This document shows positions 34,032-42,539 of a stretch of 64,000 nt of DNA, piece by piece; position 1 is the first letter of the stretch, and each line of letters begins with the position of its first letter. A model generated the notes under the pieces. It was not told the DNA's origin. It did not search any database and saw nothing but the letters and a program-made list of their open reading frames with translations. The DNA is from UBA4312 sp040266995 (lineage in GTDB: Bacteria > Bacillota_I > Bacilli_A > Erysipelotrichales > Erysipelotrichaceae): the NCBI GenBank assembly GCA_040266995.1, contig JAWRHV010000022.1, forward strand, positions 1 to 64,000. Reading direction: 5' to 3'. A program made the position numbers and the translations under genes.

Positions 34032-34880
34032 TTACAGTTCGATGACATGGCACGCAATGTCCGGATCGTGATTGGCCAAAGATTCCACACAATCCGGATC
34101 CAAACTTTGTTCCCGGATCCATTGCAAAGATTGTTTCTGCATGCTCTTATCAGCGGCAATACCGGATGTGATCATGTCTTCCCAGCTCTTTCTGGCATAC
34201 CCGCCATCGGAGAACAACAACACGAATTTGCCTTCTTCATTTTTCACCTTGACCGCAAACAAGCCATCGGCATGACCGGGAATGTTGATCAATTCAATGG
34301 ACCCATCGCCTAAAAGATCGAAGGATCTTCCTACAGGCCCTTGTGTGTCATTCCATTCAAAGGCCGTCAATGGGATTCCTTCCCACCAGCCTTTATAGTA
34401 ACGTATTTTATTGGTGATCTTGTTGGCAAATCTCACTTCATCGGCCGAAACCATAAATTTCCTGGCTCCTTTTACTTGTTTCAAGCCGTTGGCATGGTCA
34501 CAATCCAGATGTGTGATCAATACGGCATCCAGATCGGTATCCTTGATACCCATTTCCAAAAGCTGTTCATCAATGCACTGCCCCAGTCCGATCCTTCCTT
34601 GATTGACCTCATACAACATGCGGGAACCCAAAGATCGGATCTGCGCTTTTTTATCAAATGTCCCTTCCGGGCTCATCTCTCTGGCCCAGCCTGTGTCCAC
34701 CAGAAATTTTCCTTTTGGGTGTTCAATCAGATAAGCAGACACCGGAAGCCAAAGGCGATCCTCTTTCTTTCCGAATACACCGGACGCCTTAATGGCATTG
34801 CTGTGGTCGCCGCCAAACGGCAGATCCGGTGCTACGCACACTTCTCCTGTGTGAAATATATGTATTTTGATATTCGACAT
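34032..34880 (-). CDS. MBL-fold hydrolase, N-acyl-homoserine-lactonase-like
   Basis: The 282-residue protein has the MBL metal motif in LITHLDCDHANG (HxDCDH), typical of the AHL lactonase family, plus NIPGHADG and FSDGGYA. The N-terminus IKIHIFHTGEV matches the family. Most members in gut Bacillota are of unknown substrate, so quorum quenching is not shown. The ATG with AGGAGG was chosen. The TetR gene upstream is the likely regulator. Confidence 0.87.
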   Translation of the reverse strand: MSNIKIHIFHTGEVCVAPDLPFGGDHSNAIKASGVFGKKEDRLWLPVSAYLIEHPKGKFLVDTGWAREMSPEGTFDKKAQIRSLGSRMLYEVNQGRIGLGQCIDEQLLEMGIKDTDLDAVLITHLDCDHANGLKQVKGARKFMVSADEVRFANKITNKIRYYKGWWEGIPLTAFEWNDTQGPVGRSFDLLGDGSIELINIPGHADGLFAVKVKNEEGKFVLLFSDGGYARKSWEDMITSGIAADKSMQKQSLQWIREQSLDPDCVESLANHDPDIACHVIEL

Positions 34881-34899
34881 AAAAACCCTCCTGATCGAT

Positions 34900-34923
34900 C
34901 CATGATCACATGGTCTTATTATA
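34900..34923 (-). promoter_or_regulatory. Promoter/operator of the lactonase-like gene
   Basis: TATAAT (34923-34918 on the minus strand) is followed by the palindrome CCATG-TGAT-CATGG near the expected transcription start. A -35 box is not clear. The nearby TetR is the candidate binder. Confidence 0.4.
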
Positions 34924-34957
34924 GGAGGGCTTTTGGTAAGAAATACACTACACATCT

Positions 34958-35503
34958 TTACAAAGTGTTCAGATTTACAACCAACGCATCCAGGGTATTC
35001 TTGATCAACGGTTTTATGTCATCAATGCGGCAGACATCCGCATGTTCCATCCAGTATGTATAGGCATTGAGCATCGTTGCTGCCAGGATTTCAGCGACCG
35101 CGTCATAATTTCGGACAGTGGTCAAGGCCGGATATCGTTGGGAAAAATTCTGTTTGATGGCATCCTTCCATTTCCGAATAAAACGAGCATTCGGCTGGTT
35201 GACAAGGAAAGCATAGATAGGCTGCCAGTTGACACGGATATACAGTTCGATGGCATCCATAAATATCGTAAAATCCATATTGGTCAGATTTCCCTCGGAT
35301 ACTCTGTCAGACACTTCCTTCAATCCATCGACTAGTATATCCTCGATCTCACACCGGACTTCATCGGTATTTCGGTAATAGGAATAAAACGTTGTACGAG
35401 CAACAGGTACAGAAGCACACAGTTCCTTGACCGATATAGACGCAAAATCCTTCTTTGTGTATAGTTCCATAAACTGTTTTTTAATCGATTGTCTGGTGTC
35501 CAT
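34958..35503 (-). CDS. TetR/AcrR-family regulator
   Basis: The 181-residue protein has a TetR helix-turn-helix (FASISVKELCASVPVARTTFYSYYRNTDEV in parts) and a TetR_C-type helical domain. The ATG with GGGAG was chosen over an in-frame GTG that overlaps the site. It lies between an XRE gene and the lactonase-like gene and probably controls the latter. Confidence 0.88.
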   Translation of the reverse strand: MDTRQSIKKQFMELYTKKDFASISVKELCASVPVARTTFYSYYRNTDEVRCEIEDILVDGLKEVSDRVSEGNLTNMDFTIFMDAIELYIRVNWQPIYAFLVNQPNARFIRKWKDAIKQNFSQRYPALTTVRNYDAVAEILAATMLNAYTYWMEHADVCRIDDIKPLIKNTLDALVVNLNTL

Positions 35504-35530
35504 CGCTGCCACTCCCTTCCTTGAAGACTC

Positions 35531-36214
35531 TTATTTCTGGATATAGACTGTCTGTTTCGATGTGCCAGGATCCTTTAGCACCGCTGTAAAGAACAACGTC
35601 TTATAGATCAGCCGGTCAGGATAACGGGAATCAAAGGTCGTCTGATACCGAAACCGAGGCACCTGATGGAATTGGGTCACGGCTATATAATCGGACAAAC
35701 TGAAAAGCCCAAACAACACCAGTGCACAAAGCGCGATGCCCCCGATCCGGCGACGGATACAAAGCCGGAAAGCTTTCATTAAAAAATACAAGCCGGTCAA
35801 CAGCACCAGGCTGCCGATCACCGCGTATACGCTGCCCCAGCTGCTTTCATTGGGAAAAATCCCCAAAGCCGAAAGAATCGTGAACAGGCCCACCACAAAC
35901 AGAAGAGATCCCATGATCCGGTTCTTTCCGTTTCTTTCTTCATGATGACTGTATTCTGCCATTTTCACTGCCGTTTCTTTTGTTTCCTGATTCATAGGTC
36001 GGTTCATCCTTTCCCCATTGATGATTTCAGGAATGCTGACATCATAGAATTCAGCGATTTCCACCAACATGCTGATATCCGGCATATTGCGTCCCGTTTC
36101 CCATCGGGAGATTGTTCGATTGGAGACGTTTAACTGCTCTGCCAGCTTTTCCTGTGTCAGGTCCCTTTCCATTCGCAGCTCTTTTAAAAAAGCCCCGATC
36201 TTCATCACATCCAT
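35531..36214 (-). CDS. XRE-family regulator with membrane C-terminus
   Basis: The 227-residue protein begins with an XRE helix-turn-helix (LKELRMERDLTQEKLAEQLNVSNRTISRWETGRNMP in parts), then three or so membrane helices between about 97 and 170 and a C-terminal extracytoplasmic part. This is a known Bacillota architecture in which a membrane-bound protein senses stress. The target is unknown. Confidence 0.87.
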   Translation of the reverse strand: MDVMKIGAFLKELRMERDLTQEKLAEQLNVSNRTISRWETGRNMPDISMLVEIAEFYDVSIPEIINGERMNRPMNQETKETAVKMAEYSHHEERNGKNRIMGSLLFVVGLFTILSALGIFPNESSWGSVYAVIGSLVLLTGLYFLMKAFRLCIRRRIGGIALCALVLFGLFSLSDYIAVTQFHQVPRFRYQTTFDSRYPDRLIYKTLFFTAVLKDPGTSKQTVYIQK

Positions 36215-36291
36215 AGGGGGTTCCTCCTTTCCAGCTCATCATACGTTGGAATCTCTGTTTTGAACACGACATAAAGCGAGAATCGCCTGTT

Positions 36292-36942
36292 TCACAGAAG
36301 ACAAGCTTGTCTTTTCTCTGATCGGATCCTCTTGACAGCTTCCACCGGGCAAACGGTTTGGCAGTTACCACAATGCAGGCAATGCGCTCCATCGATCCGA
36401 TAGGGGATCCTCGAAGAATCGATGCATGTCTGTGGACACACCTCGACACAATGCCCGCATCCGATACAGGCTTCGGTTATCACATAGCCTTCTTTTTTAT
36501 GAGTGGCTGTCCCGAACGAAAAGTCTGCTCGTTCGATGGGTTGTTTTGACAGGTCAAACCATTCTCCGTTTCCTTCATAGATCTGAAAAACCGTTAAAGC
36601 TTCTCGGGAGCGTTCATTTGGATAGATCTGGTACATATACGGATTCTTTTCAAACAATGCCGGTATCTTTTCATAGCCAAGCTCTCTGACTTTTCCACGC
36701 AGGGACACCGCAACGCTCGACATGGTATCCTCTCCCTTGATGGCCGTAAGGGCAAGAAACCGACGTCGAACCAAACGATCATAAAAGCTCTTTCCCTTCG
36801 CTGTTAAAAAGTAAAGGCTGTCTCCGTCTGTATCCATCATATCTATGGCCGCCGTTACCGGCAGACCCTGGTCATCCACCGTTGCCACAATGGTGGTGTG
36901 AATTTCCTTTACAATTACATTTAAATAGTCACTGCTCTGCAT
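36292..36942 (-). CDS. PNPOx-like flavoprotein fused to a two-cluster ferredoxin domain
   Basis: Residues 1-145 resemble the pyridoxamine-phosphate-oxidase-like split barrel (VDDQGLPVTAAID, TAKGKSFYDRL). After about residue 155 a ferredoxin domain follows with two four-Cys motifs: CIGCGHCVEVCPQTC and CLHCGNCQTVCPVEA, for two [4Fe-4S] clusters. The fused form suggests electron transfer between flavin or heme-like cofactor and ferredoxin clusters. Its physiological role is unknown. AGGAG precedes the ATG. Confidence 0.87.
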   Translation of the reverse strand: MQSSDYLNVIVKEIHTTIVATVDDQGLPVTAAIDMMDTDGDSLYFLTAKGKSFYDRLVRRRFLALTAIKGEDTMSSVAVSLRGKVRELGYEKIPALFEKNPYMYQIYPNERSREALTVFQIYEGNGEWFDLSKQPIERADFSFGTATHKKEGYVITEACIGCGHCVEVCPQTCIDSSRIPYRIDGAHCLHCGNCQTVCPVEAVKRIRSEKRQACLL

Positions 36943-37018
36943 TTGTTCTCTCCTTATCGGGATGTTCTTTGTTTACTATATACTCTATTTTACATCACTG
37001 TCATGGATAAAGCTCATC

Positions 37019-37047
37019 AAAAAAATCAACGGGTATCCGCCGTTGAT
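37019..37047 (-). terminator. Terminator of the acetyltransferase operon
   Basis: Perfect 8-bp stem (ATCAACGG/CCGTTGAT), seven-base loop, followed by seven T on the minus strand just after the last gene. Confidence 0.85.
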
Positions 37048-37069
37048 CCTTCTTTTCTTCCAGCTTTGT

Positions 37070-37648
37070 TTAAAGAGCCCTTACATACGATTCGGTCTTT
37101 TTTTCGAATCGTTCGGGATCCAATGTTTTGACGATCCTTGCGGGGTTTCCGGCCACCACCGCATAATCCGGTACATCTTTGGTGACAACCGACGCTGCTC
37201 CGACGATCGCATGGTTTCCGACGCAAATACCGGGCAACAGCGTCGCTCCGGCTCCGATCCATGCGCCCTTTTCGATCACGACCGGTTTACATAAAAGAAC
37301 CTGGCGTTCGTAGGGATCATGATTGTTGGACAAGATCTGTACATTGGCTGCAATCTGCACATTATCTTTGATCGTAATGGACCCTCTGGCCATTAAAAGC
37401 AGATTACTGTTGATAAATACATTGTTTCCGATGTGCACCTTGTCGGGACAGGCAATGGTAACAGGCGCTGCCACATAGCTTCCCGATCCAATACGGTCCT
37501 CGAACAAGGCGTGCAGCACCTGCATATATTCTTCCGTCATCGGCATCGTATGGTTCAGCTGAAACTGCAGTTGGGCATATTTTCGGCCTATCTCTCTATT
37601 TTCCGGATGCGGGATCCGTAAATCCACTCTTTCTTCTTGACAATTCAT
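37070..37648 (-). CDS. Hexapeptide-repeat acetyltransferase (Maa/LacA-type)
   Basis: The 192-residue protein has repeated [LIV]-G-x4 left-handed beta-helix turns (CPDKVHIGNNVFINSNLLL, GAWIGAGATLLPGICVGNHAIVGAASVVTKDVP in parts) and the catalytic His in NNHDP. It is like sugar O-acetyltransferases. It is the last gene of a five-gene operon with SDR, flavodoxin, another acetyltransferase and a membrane protein. Confidence 0.9.
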   Translation of the reverse strand: MNCQEERVDLRIPHPENREIGRKYAQLQFQLNHTMPMTEEYMQVLHALFEDRIGSGSYVAAPVTIACPDKVHIGNNVFINSNLLLMARGSITIKDNVQIAANVQILSNNHDPYERQVLLCKPVVIEKGAWIGAGATLLPGICVGNHAIVGAASVVTKDVPDYAVVAGNPARIVKTLDPERFEKKTESYVRAL

Positions 37649-37721
37649 CTGACTCCTCCATACCTCACTTTTTCATTTGGCAGCTTTGTGGTTCCGATTG
37701 TTGGAATCACAAAGGCTTTTT

Positions 37722-38393
37722 TTATCGCAGGGATGACCTTCTTCTTTGATCCAGATGGATCAGACCCGCCTGGATCCAATAAGCAAGGAAGGCAATACCG
37801 ATCATCATAGCGATATAGTCCATGAGAAATACGATCCTTGATTCGTTGAAATCAAAAAACGCAAACATGGTTTTCATCAAAAGGTATTCACCAATACCTC
37901 GCTTAAAGAACGCATAGCCCCCATAACAAGCCACGAGAGCCATGCCAAAGGAAGCAATCTTCTTTCCGTTTTGATCCAGCCTGCGCGCCAGGTTGGCAAC
38001 GATCATCCGCCCATGCAGCCCCAGATGAAAGCTCATCAGCACAAAGCCCCAGTAGGCCAATGGCATGTGAATGGTTCGAAGCAGACCGGCAGCACCGGGA
38101 AGGCTGATCCCTTTTAAGACATGTTTTGACATCAACAGACCGCTGACCGGCTGCAGGATCATAAACCCCACCAACAAGAGATTGACAACCGTATTCAGAA
38201 TTCTGGCACCATTGTATGTTCCCTTCGTCAAGGCTTTCCACCATTGCCGATTGAGAATGTGATGGCCGATAAACAGAAGCGACATCACGATGCCCAGAAC
38301 CTCATGCAGATCTTCTCCAATCAATGAATACGCCATCAACAGAGGCAGTAAGAGCATCATTAGGATGTCTATGCTCATTCGGATTCGCTTCAT
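37722..38393 (-). CDS. DUF4405-type membrane protein, likely heme-binding
   Basis: The 223-residue protein has about five hydrophobic helices. DLHEVLGIVMSLLFIGHHILNRQWW and IHMPLAYWGFVLMSFHLGLHG carry paired His residues typical of cytochrome-b-like DUF4405 proteins. Such proteins are thought to bind heme and transfer electrons to partner flavoproteins, so the flavodoxin gene two genes upstream is a possible partner. Not characterised. Confidence 0.8.
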   Translation of the reverse strand: MKRIRMSIDILMMLLLPLLMAYSLIGEDLHEVLGIVMSLLFIGHHILNRQWWKALTKGTYNGARILNTVVNLLLVGFMILQPVSGLLMSKHVLKGISLPGAAGLLRTIHMPLAYWGFVLMSFHLGLHGRMIVANLARRLDQNGKKIASFGMALVACYGGYAFFKRGIGEYLLMKTMFAFFDFNESRIVFLMDYIAMMIGIAFLAYWIQAGLIHLDQRRRSSLR

Positions 38394-38397
38394 ACGT

Positions 38398-38961
38398 TTA
38401 CTCTTTATCGATCATTTTGACCACTCTGGCCGGATTGCCCACAGCGACCGCATTGTCCGGAATATCCTTGGTGACGATACTTCCGGTTCCGATGATCGCG
38501 TTTTCTCCGATGGTGACCCCCGGTAGAATGTTCACCCGAGCGCCGATCCAGGCATTTTTCTTGATATGGATCTTTTTTGTCATCACGACCCGAATGTTCT
38601 CCGGTTCATGATTGACAGTGAAAAGGCCGACTTCCGGTCCCATCATGACACCATCTTCAATTTCGATCCCACCCAGGCTCATGACCGTCAAGCCATGGTT
38701 GGCAAACACATTTTTGCCCAGCTTCATACAATTGGCCAGATCCACCTGAAATGGCGGTGTAAAAAAAGTGCCATCTTCCATCTGTCCATAGAGTAATTCG
38801 TTTTCCAACTCGACAATTTTCGCTCTGTCTTTCGGTGGTGTACTGTTTATTTCATAACACAGCTGCCGGCAGCGAGCCATTTCCCCATGGACTTCCTGCT
38901 GGTATTGGGTATCCCGAATATCAATAGCTTCTCCATTGTGTAATCTTTCAAACACATTCAT
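38398..38961 (-). CDS. Hexapeptide-repeat acetyltransferase (Maa/LacA-type)
   Basis: The 187-residue protein has the same left-handed beta-helix pattern and the catalytic His in TVNHEPENI, and ends AWIGARVNILPGVTIGENAIIGTGSIVTKDIP in parts. It overlaps the flavodoxin gene by four bases. It is a diverged paralogue of the acetyltransferase two genes on. Confidence 0.9.
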   Translation of the reverse strand: MNVFERLHNGEAIDIRDTQYQQEVHGEMARCRQLCYEINSTPPKDRAKIVELENELLYGQMEDGTFFTPPFQVDLANCMKLGKNVFANHGLTVMSLGGIEIEDGVMMGPEVGLFTVNHEPENIRVVMTKKIHIKKNAWIGARVNILPGVTIGENAIIGTGSIVTKDIPDNAVAVGNPARVVKMIDKE

Positions 38962-39503
38962 GATTTTTCCTCCTTCTTCTGTTTTTCTGCGACGGCTTCT
39001 TTTGCCCAGGCTTCAATGGCCGGAAGACTGGAATCCACCTGTGAACCGATCAGCTCATAGACCGGATCGATGACAGCCCCGGTGCATATCTCACGGATCT
39101 TTGCGACGCTTTGGCCGGCTCCGCCACCCTCACTGGTATTGACTGGAAGGATCCGTTTTCCGTTCCAGTCAAGCTGTTCCAGAAAAGCCAGGACCGGCAT
39201 TGGCAACGTGCTCCACCAGTTTGGATAACACAGAAAAATGACGTCATATGGCTCTAAGGTCGCCGGGATAGTTTTCAGTGCCGGTCGGATCCCCTGCTCT
39301 AATTCTTCTTTGGCCTGGTAGATCATTTTCATATGATCTTCTTCATAGGGTCTGACGGTTTCAATCGCAAACAGATCCCCGCCAACCGCCTGCCGGATGG
39401 TTTCGGCAACAACCGCTGTATGGCCTTTTTCCAGATTGACGATCTGCATTCCCGGGGCAATGGTCTGCCCTTTCATTGAAAAATATATTGTTAAGTAGTT
39501 CAT
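38958..39503 (-). CDS. Flavodoxin
   Basis: The 181-residue protein shows IYFSMKGQTIAPG, LCYPNWWSTLPMPV and NTSEGGGAGQSV, the FMN phosphate, W/Y-loop and Ser/Gly loops. The first loop is divergent (SMKGQT) from typical T/S-x-T-G-x-T. It is in the SDR-flavodoxin-acetyltransferase-DUF4405 operon. Confidence 0.9.
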   Translation of the reverse strand: MNYLTIYFSMKGQTIAPGMQIVNLEKGHTAVVAETIRQAVGGDLFAIETVRPYEEDHMKMIYQAKEELEQGIRPALKTIPATLEPYDVIFLCYPNWWSTLPMPVLAFLEQLDWNGKRILPVNTSEGGGAGQSVAKIREICTGAVIDPVYELIGSQVDSSLPAIEAWAKEAVAEKQKKEEKS

Positions 39504-39520
39504 TGTACATATCTCCTTAT

Positions 39521-40351
39521 TTATTTAGGTTGCAAAGGTCCGTAATAGTAGGAAGCCGTAGCTCCACCATCAGCCAAAAAGGTGGAACCTGTGATAAAGG
39601 AAGCAGCATCACTCATCAACAGTTCGGCGATATTGGCCATTTCATCGGCTGTTCCCGGTCTTCCGGCCGGACAGTTGGCAAACATATTCTTATAGAAGTC
39701 TCCTCTTGGTCCATTGAACTCATCGATAGCCAATGGTGTCACAATGATGCCCGGGGCAATATCGTTGAGTCTGGCTTCTCGCTGTCCCCACCGGATACAT
39801 TCATACATAACTCGTTTTTCATTGCAACGCTTTGCCAGCTGGTAAGCATGTAAGGTATCTTGGATGTTTTCCGGCTGCAGGATCTCCAGATCCAGCAGTT
39901 CTTCGGTCGGTGTCATTGCCAGCTGACGATCCTGCTGCGGGGTCAGTTGCGGCATTCGCCATCCGGACTGACTGGAGATGGTAATTCCCGCGCCCCCTTT
40001 GGCTATTACTTTACCGACCTCTTCCAATAAAACAGCCGTTCCGTAAAGATCGACTTTCAGGATGGTTTCGATCGGTGCTTGCGAAGGGGATACACCGGCG
40101 CCGTTGACAAGATATTTGATCGGGCCGTATGTCTGCGCCTTGGCAATCATGGCAAGAATAGAGGAACGACAAGACAAATCCATTTCAAAGGGTTCTACAT
40201 CATAACCGGCATCTGTCATGATCTTCGCGATCGTCCGACAATTATCCATATTTTTATCACCGAGTACAATTTTCTTTCCAAAGCCGACACGGCGAGCTAT
40301 CGCCATACTGATCTGGCCAGCTCCGGTAACAATCATAACATCCTTTTTCAT
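39521..40351 (-). CDS. Short-chain dehydrogenase/reductase
   Basis: The 276-residue protein has a NAD(P)-binding loop TGAGQISMAIA, NGAGVSPS, ISSQSGW for the Ser, and later IAPGIIVTPL and FLADGG. The catalytic Tyr-Lys motif is not the plain YxxxK pattern: YQLAKR at about 170 supplies Y and K in the expected region. First gene of the five-gene operon. Confidence 0.88.
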   Translation of the reverse strand: MKKDVMIVTGAGQISMAIARRVGFGKKIVLGDKNMDNCRTIAKIMTDAGYDVEPFEMDLSCRSSILAMIAKAQTYGPIKYLVNGAGVSPSQAPIETILKVDLYGTAVLLEEVGKVIAKGGAGITISSQSGWRMPQLTPQQDRQLAMTPTEELLDLEILQPENIQDTLHAYQLAKRCNEKRVMYECIRWGQREARLNDIAPGIIVTPLAIDEFNGPRGDFYKNMFANCPAGRPGTADEMANIAELLMSDAASFITGSTFLADGGATASYYYGPLQPK

Positions 40352-40391
40352 CTTTGATCCTTCTTTCTCTTTTTATTCATAAACAGAGTAT

Positions 40392-40435
40392 AAAAAAAGC
40401 AGAATAAATCATCAATTCGATTTTATCCGCTTTTT
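40392..40435 (-). terminator. Terminator after the LysR gene
   Basis: An imperfect long stem, AAAAAGCGGATAAA against TTTATTCTGCTTTTT, ends in a T run on the minus strand, between the LysR gene and the SDR operon. Confidence 0.65.
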
Positions 40436-40443
40436 GATAAGTA

Positions 40444-41337
40444 TCACTTATGTGAAATCAAACGTCTTCTGAGCATTTTCGCAAACTCTTCGATGGACTG
40501 ACTGGTTTTTTCTTCTTTCCAGAACAAACAATACTTTCTTTGCACTCTTTGCCGATTGCGAAAAAGCGGGATCCTTGTGATCATACCGGATACCTCCGGT
40601 AACTGTCCGATGGCTTCCATTGGCAGAAATCCCCGATTTCCGATTACCAGCAACCGGGCCTGTTCCAGTGTTTCCGCAAAAAGGAAATCGCTGGAAAATC
40701 CGAGAATGGTACGATAGTACTCGGCTTCAATCTCCTGCTGTTCTTTGGAGGAAACGATGATACAAGACATCTCGGAAAGATCCCGGACATCGACTTTTTC
40801 TTGTTCGGACAGTGTATTTCTTGCCGAAAGTTCGATCAGACAGTCCGCATTTTTCAGCTCCAGATTTCGATATGCCTGGGAAAAAGCTCTTCGCTGATCA
40901 TTGAGAGCCAGATCCAGGCTGCCTTTTTCAAGCCCACGATACAATTCTTCGTGCGTTCCGCTTTTCACGGAGATCTTTACCTCAGGATAAAGGGAAGAAA
41001 ATTCGGCAATTGCCTCGGATAGCTCCGGACCGGTATACAGATTGATATAGCCCACATTCAAGGTTGTCTCTTCCTGCTGTCCCAGACGGATGGTTTCCTT
41101 CTCGATGGTCTCCAGATCGGATAGTAACATCTTGCACTTTCTGTAAAAATATTCGCCCGCCGGTGTCATGTGAAAGCTTCGGTTCTTTCGATCGATCAGC
41201 TGGACCCCCAACTGCGCTTCCAGTGCCTGCATGGACTGTGACATCGCGGATTGCGAGACATAGTTCTTTTCGGCAGCACGGGTAAAGCTGTTCTCCTCAA
41301 TGATCGAAACAAAAAACTGTATCTGTCTTAAAAGCAT
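40444..41337 (-). CDS. LysR-family transcriptional regulator
   Basis: The 297-residue protein starts with LRQIQFFVSIIEENSFTRAA, the LysR winged helix (VSQSAMSQSMQALEAQLGV), and has a substrate-binding domain. The ATG follows GGAG by nine bases; the first frame ATG contains that site. It lies head-to-tail ahead of the SDR operon and may control it. Confidence 0.92.
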   Translation of the reverse strand: MLLRQIQFFVSIIEENSFTRAAEKNYVSQSAMSQSMQALEAQLGVQLIDRKNRSFHMTPAGEYFYRKCKMLLSDLETIEKETIRLGQQEETTLNVGYINLYTGPELSEAIAEFSSLYPEVKISVKSGTHEELYRGLEKGSLDLALNDQRRAFSQAYRNLELKNADCLIELSARNTLSEQEKVDVRDLSEMSCIIVSSKEQQEIEAEYYRTILGFSSDFLFAETLEQARLLVIGNRGFLPMEAIGQLPEVSGMITRIPLFRNRQRVQRKYCLFWKEEKTSQSIEEFAKMLRRRLISHK

Positions 41338-41415
41338 CGTATTCCGCTCCTTCATCTATTAAACAATTCTTAATCATATTGTAAAACAATTTCTTCGCAG
41401 AGTCACCGACATCCT

Positions 41416-41943
41416 TTATACATGCAGACCGGCCTGGTAAGCCTCTGTCATGGCCGGTGTCGATCGGACTTCCCCTTTCTGCCAGACACCTTCGCCCCAG
41501 ATGATTCCCTTGATGTCATTTCCCAGATTTTCAAAGACCCGGGTCAGCTCCCGACCAACCAGTTCAAGCCCTTGTTTTCCGTCATGGCCGGTAATGATCA
41601 GATAGACGTCGTGGCCTCCCAGATCCTTCCATTTGGGAAGAAAACGGTCAATGGTCGTTTTCATCTTTCCGTTCATTGTCAAAAAATAAGTCGGTGTGGC
41701 AATCACTAGAACATCGGCTGCCTGCATTTGATCCAGGATTGTTTCCATATCATCCCGAAGGACACACTTTCCGGTCTGAAAACATGCATAACAAGCACGG
41801 CAGAAACCAATCTCTTTGTCATACAGCGAAATCAGTTCCACAGAGTGGCCCGCTTGTTCGGCTCCCTTTATAAACTGGTGACATAAAATATCAGAATTCC
41901 CGTTTTTTCTGGGACTAGCTGAAAGAATTACAATGTTTTTCAT
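41416..41943 (-). CDS. NADPH-dependent FMN reductase-type flavodoxin-like protein
   Basis: The 175-residue protein has the family motif SASPRKNGNSD, an ACYACFQTGKC Cys pair, TPTYFLTMNGKMKTTIDRFLP and VIIG-like C-terminal parts. It is of the iron-sulfur flavoprotein/WrbA-like NADPH-FMN reductase group. It follows a second member of the group by one base. Part of a TetR-headed operon. Confidence 0.88.
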   Translation of the reverse strand: MKNIVILSASPRKNGNSDILCHQFIKGAEQAGHSVELISLYDKEIGFCRACYACFQTGKCVLRDDMETILDQMQAADVLVIATPTYFLTMNGKMKTTIDRFLPKWKDLGGHDVYLIITGHDGKQGLELVGRELTRVFENLGNDIKGIIWGEGVWQKGEVRSTPAMTEAYQAGLHV

Positions 41944-41944
41944 A

Positions 41945-42478
41945 TTACAAGCTCCTTCCCAGCGCATACGCCTGTTGCGGATAAGAACTTCTTCTTGTCA
42001 TGGAAGGTGTCCCGCAGCCATATCCTAAGATCATACCCTGATCATCAAAATTTAGATAGCGGACCAGTGTCTGATAGTGTGCCTGTAATGCATCGAAGGT
42101 CCAGTCATCAGCATTCCATGCCACGCTTAATAAAGCGGATTTAAGATGACGGCTGTTCAGACTGCTGTTATAAGCGCAGAAGCGGTCAATGACAGTTTTT
42201 AACTGAGCCGACATTCCATAATAATACAAAGGTGTAGCCAATACGACCATATCTGCACGTAACAGCTTGTGACGTATGATCTCCACATCATCTTTTTGTA
42301 TACACGGGCCTTCATACCCACACTGGATACATCCAGTACAAGGATGGATATTGGCATGACAGACATCCAGAACCTCTGTCTGATGTCCAGCCGCCTGGGC
42401 CCCTTGTAGAAAGTTTTCAATTAATATACTTGTAGAACCCTTTTTATTCGGGCTTCCCTGTAAAATAACGATTTTCAA
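41945..42478 (-). CDS. NADPH-dependent FMN reductase-type flavodoxin-like protein
   Basis: The 177-residue paralogue has LQGSPNKKGSTS, HPCTGCIQCGYEGPC with Cys pairs and TPLYYYGMSAQLKTVIDRF. Start is TTG with GGAGGG eight bases before. The Cys pairs in this and the next gene suggest a disulfide or metal site. Part of the TetR-headed operon. Confidence 0.88.
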   Translation of the reverse strand: MKIVILQGSPNKKGSTSILIENFLQGAQAAGHQTEVLDVCHANIHPCTGCIQCGYEGPCIQKDDVEIIRHKLLRADMVVLATPLYYYGMSAQLKTVIDRFCAYNSSLNSRHLKSALLSVAWNADDWTFDALQAHYQTLVRYLNFDDQGMILGYGCGTPSMTRRSSYPQQAYALGRSL

Positions 42479-42539
42479 ATGAGTACCCTCCGTCTTCGAT
42501 ATGTACTTAAAGAAACAGTCCTATCTTTCAGACATTCTC

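Noticed and set aside
34341..35063. 240-codon plus-strand frame over the lactonase-like and TetR genes
   Set aside because: It is antisense to two well supported genes and has no domain.
41416..42478. Duplicated gene pair as a recent tandem duplication
   Set aside because: The two FMN-reductase-like proteins share motifs but differ widely in sequence, so any duplication is old.
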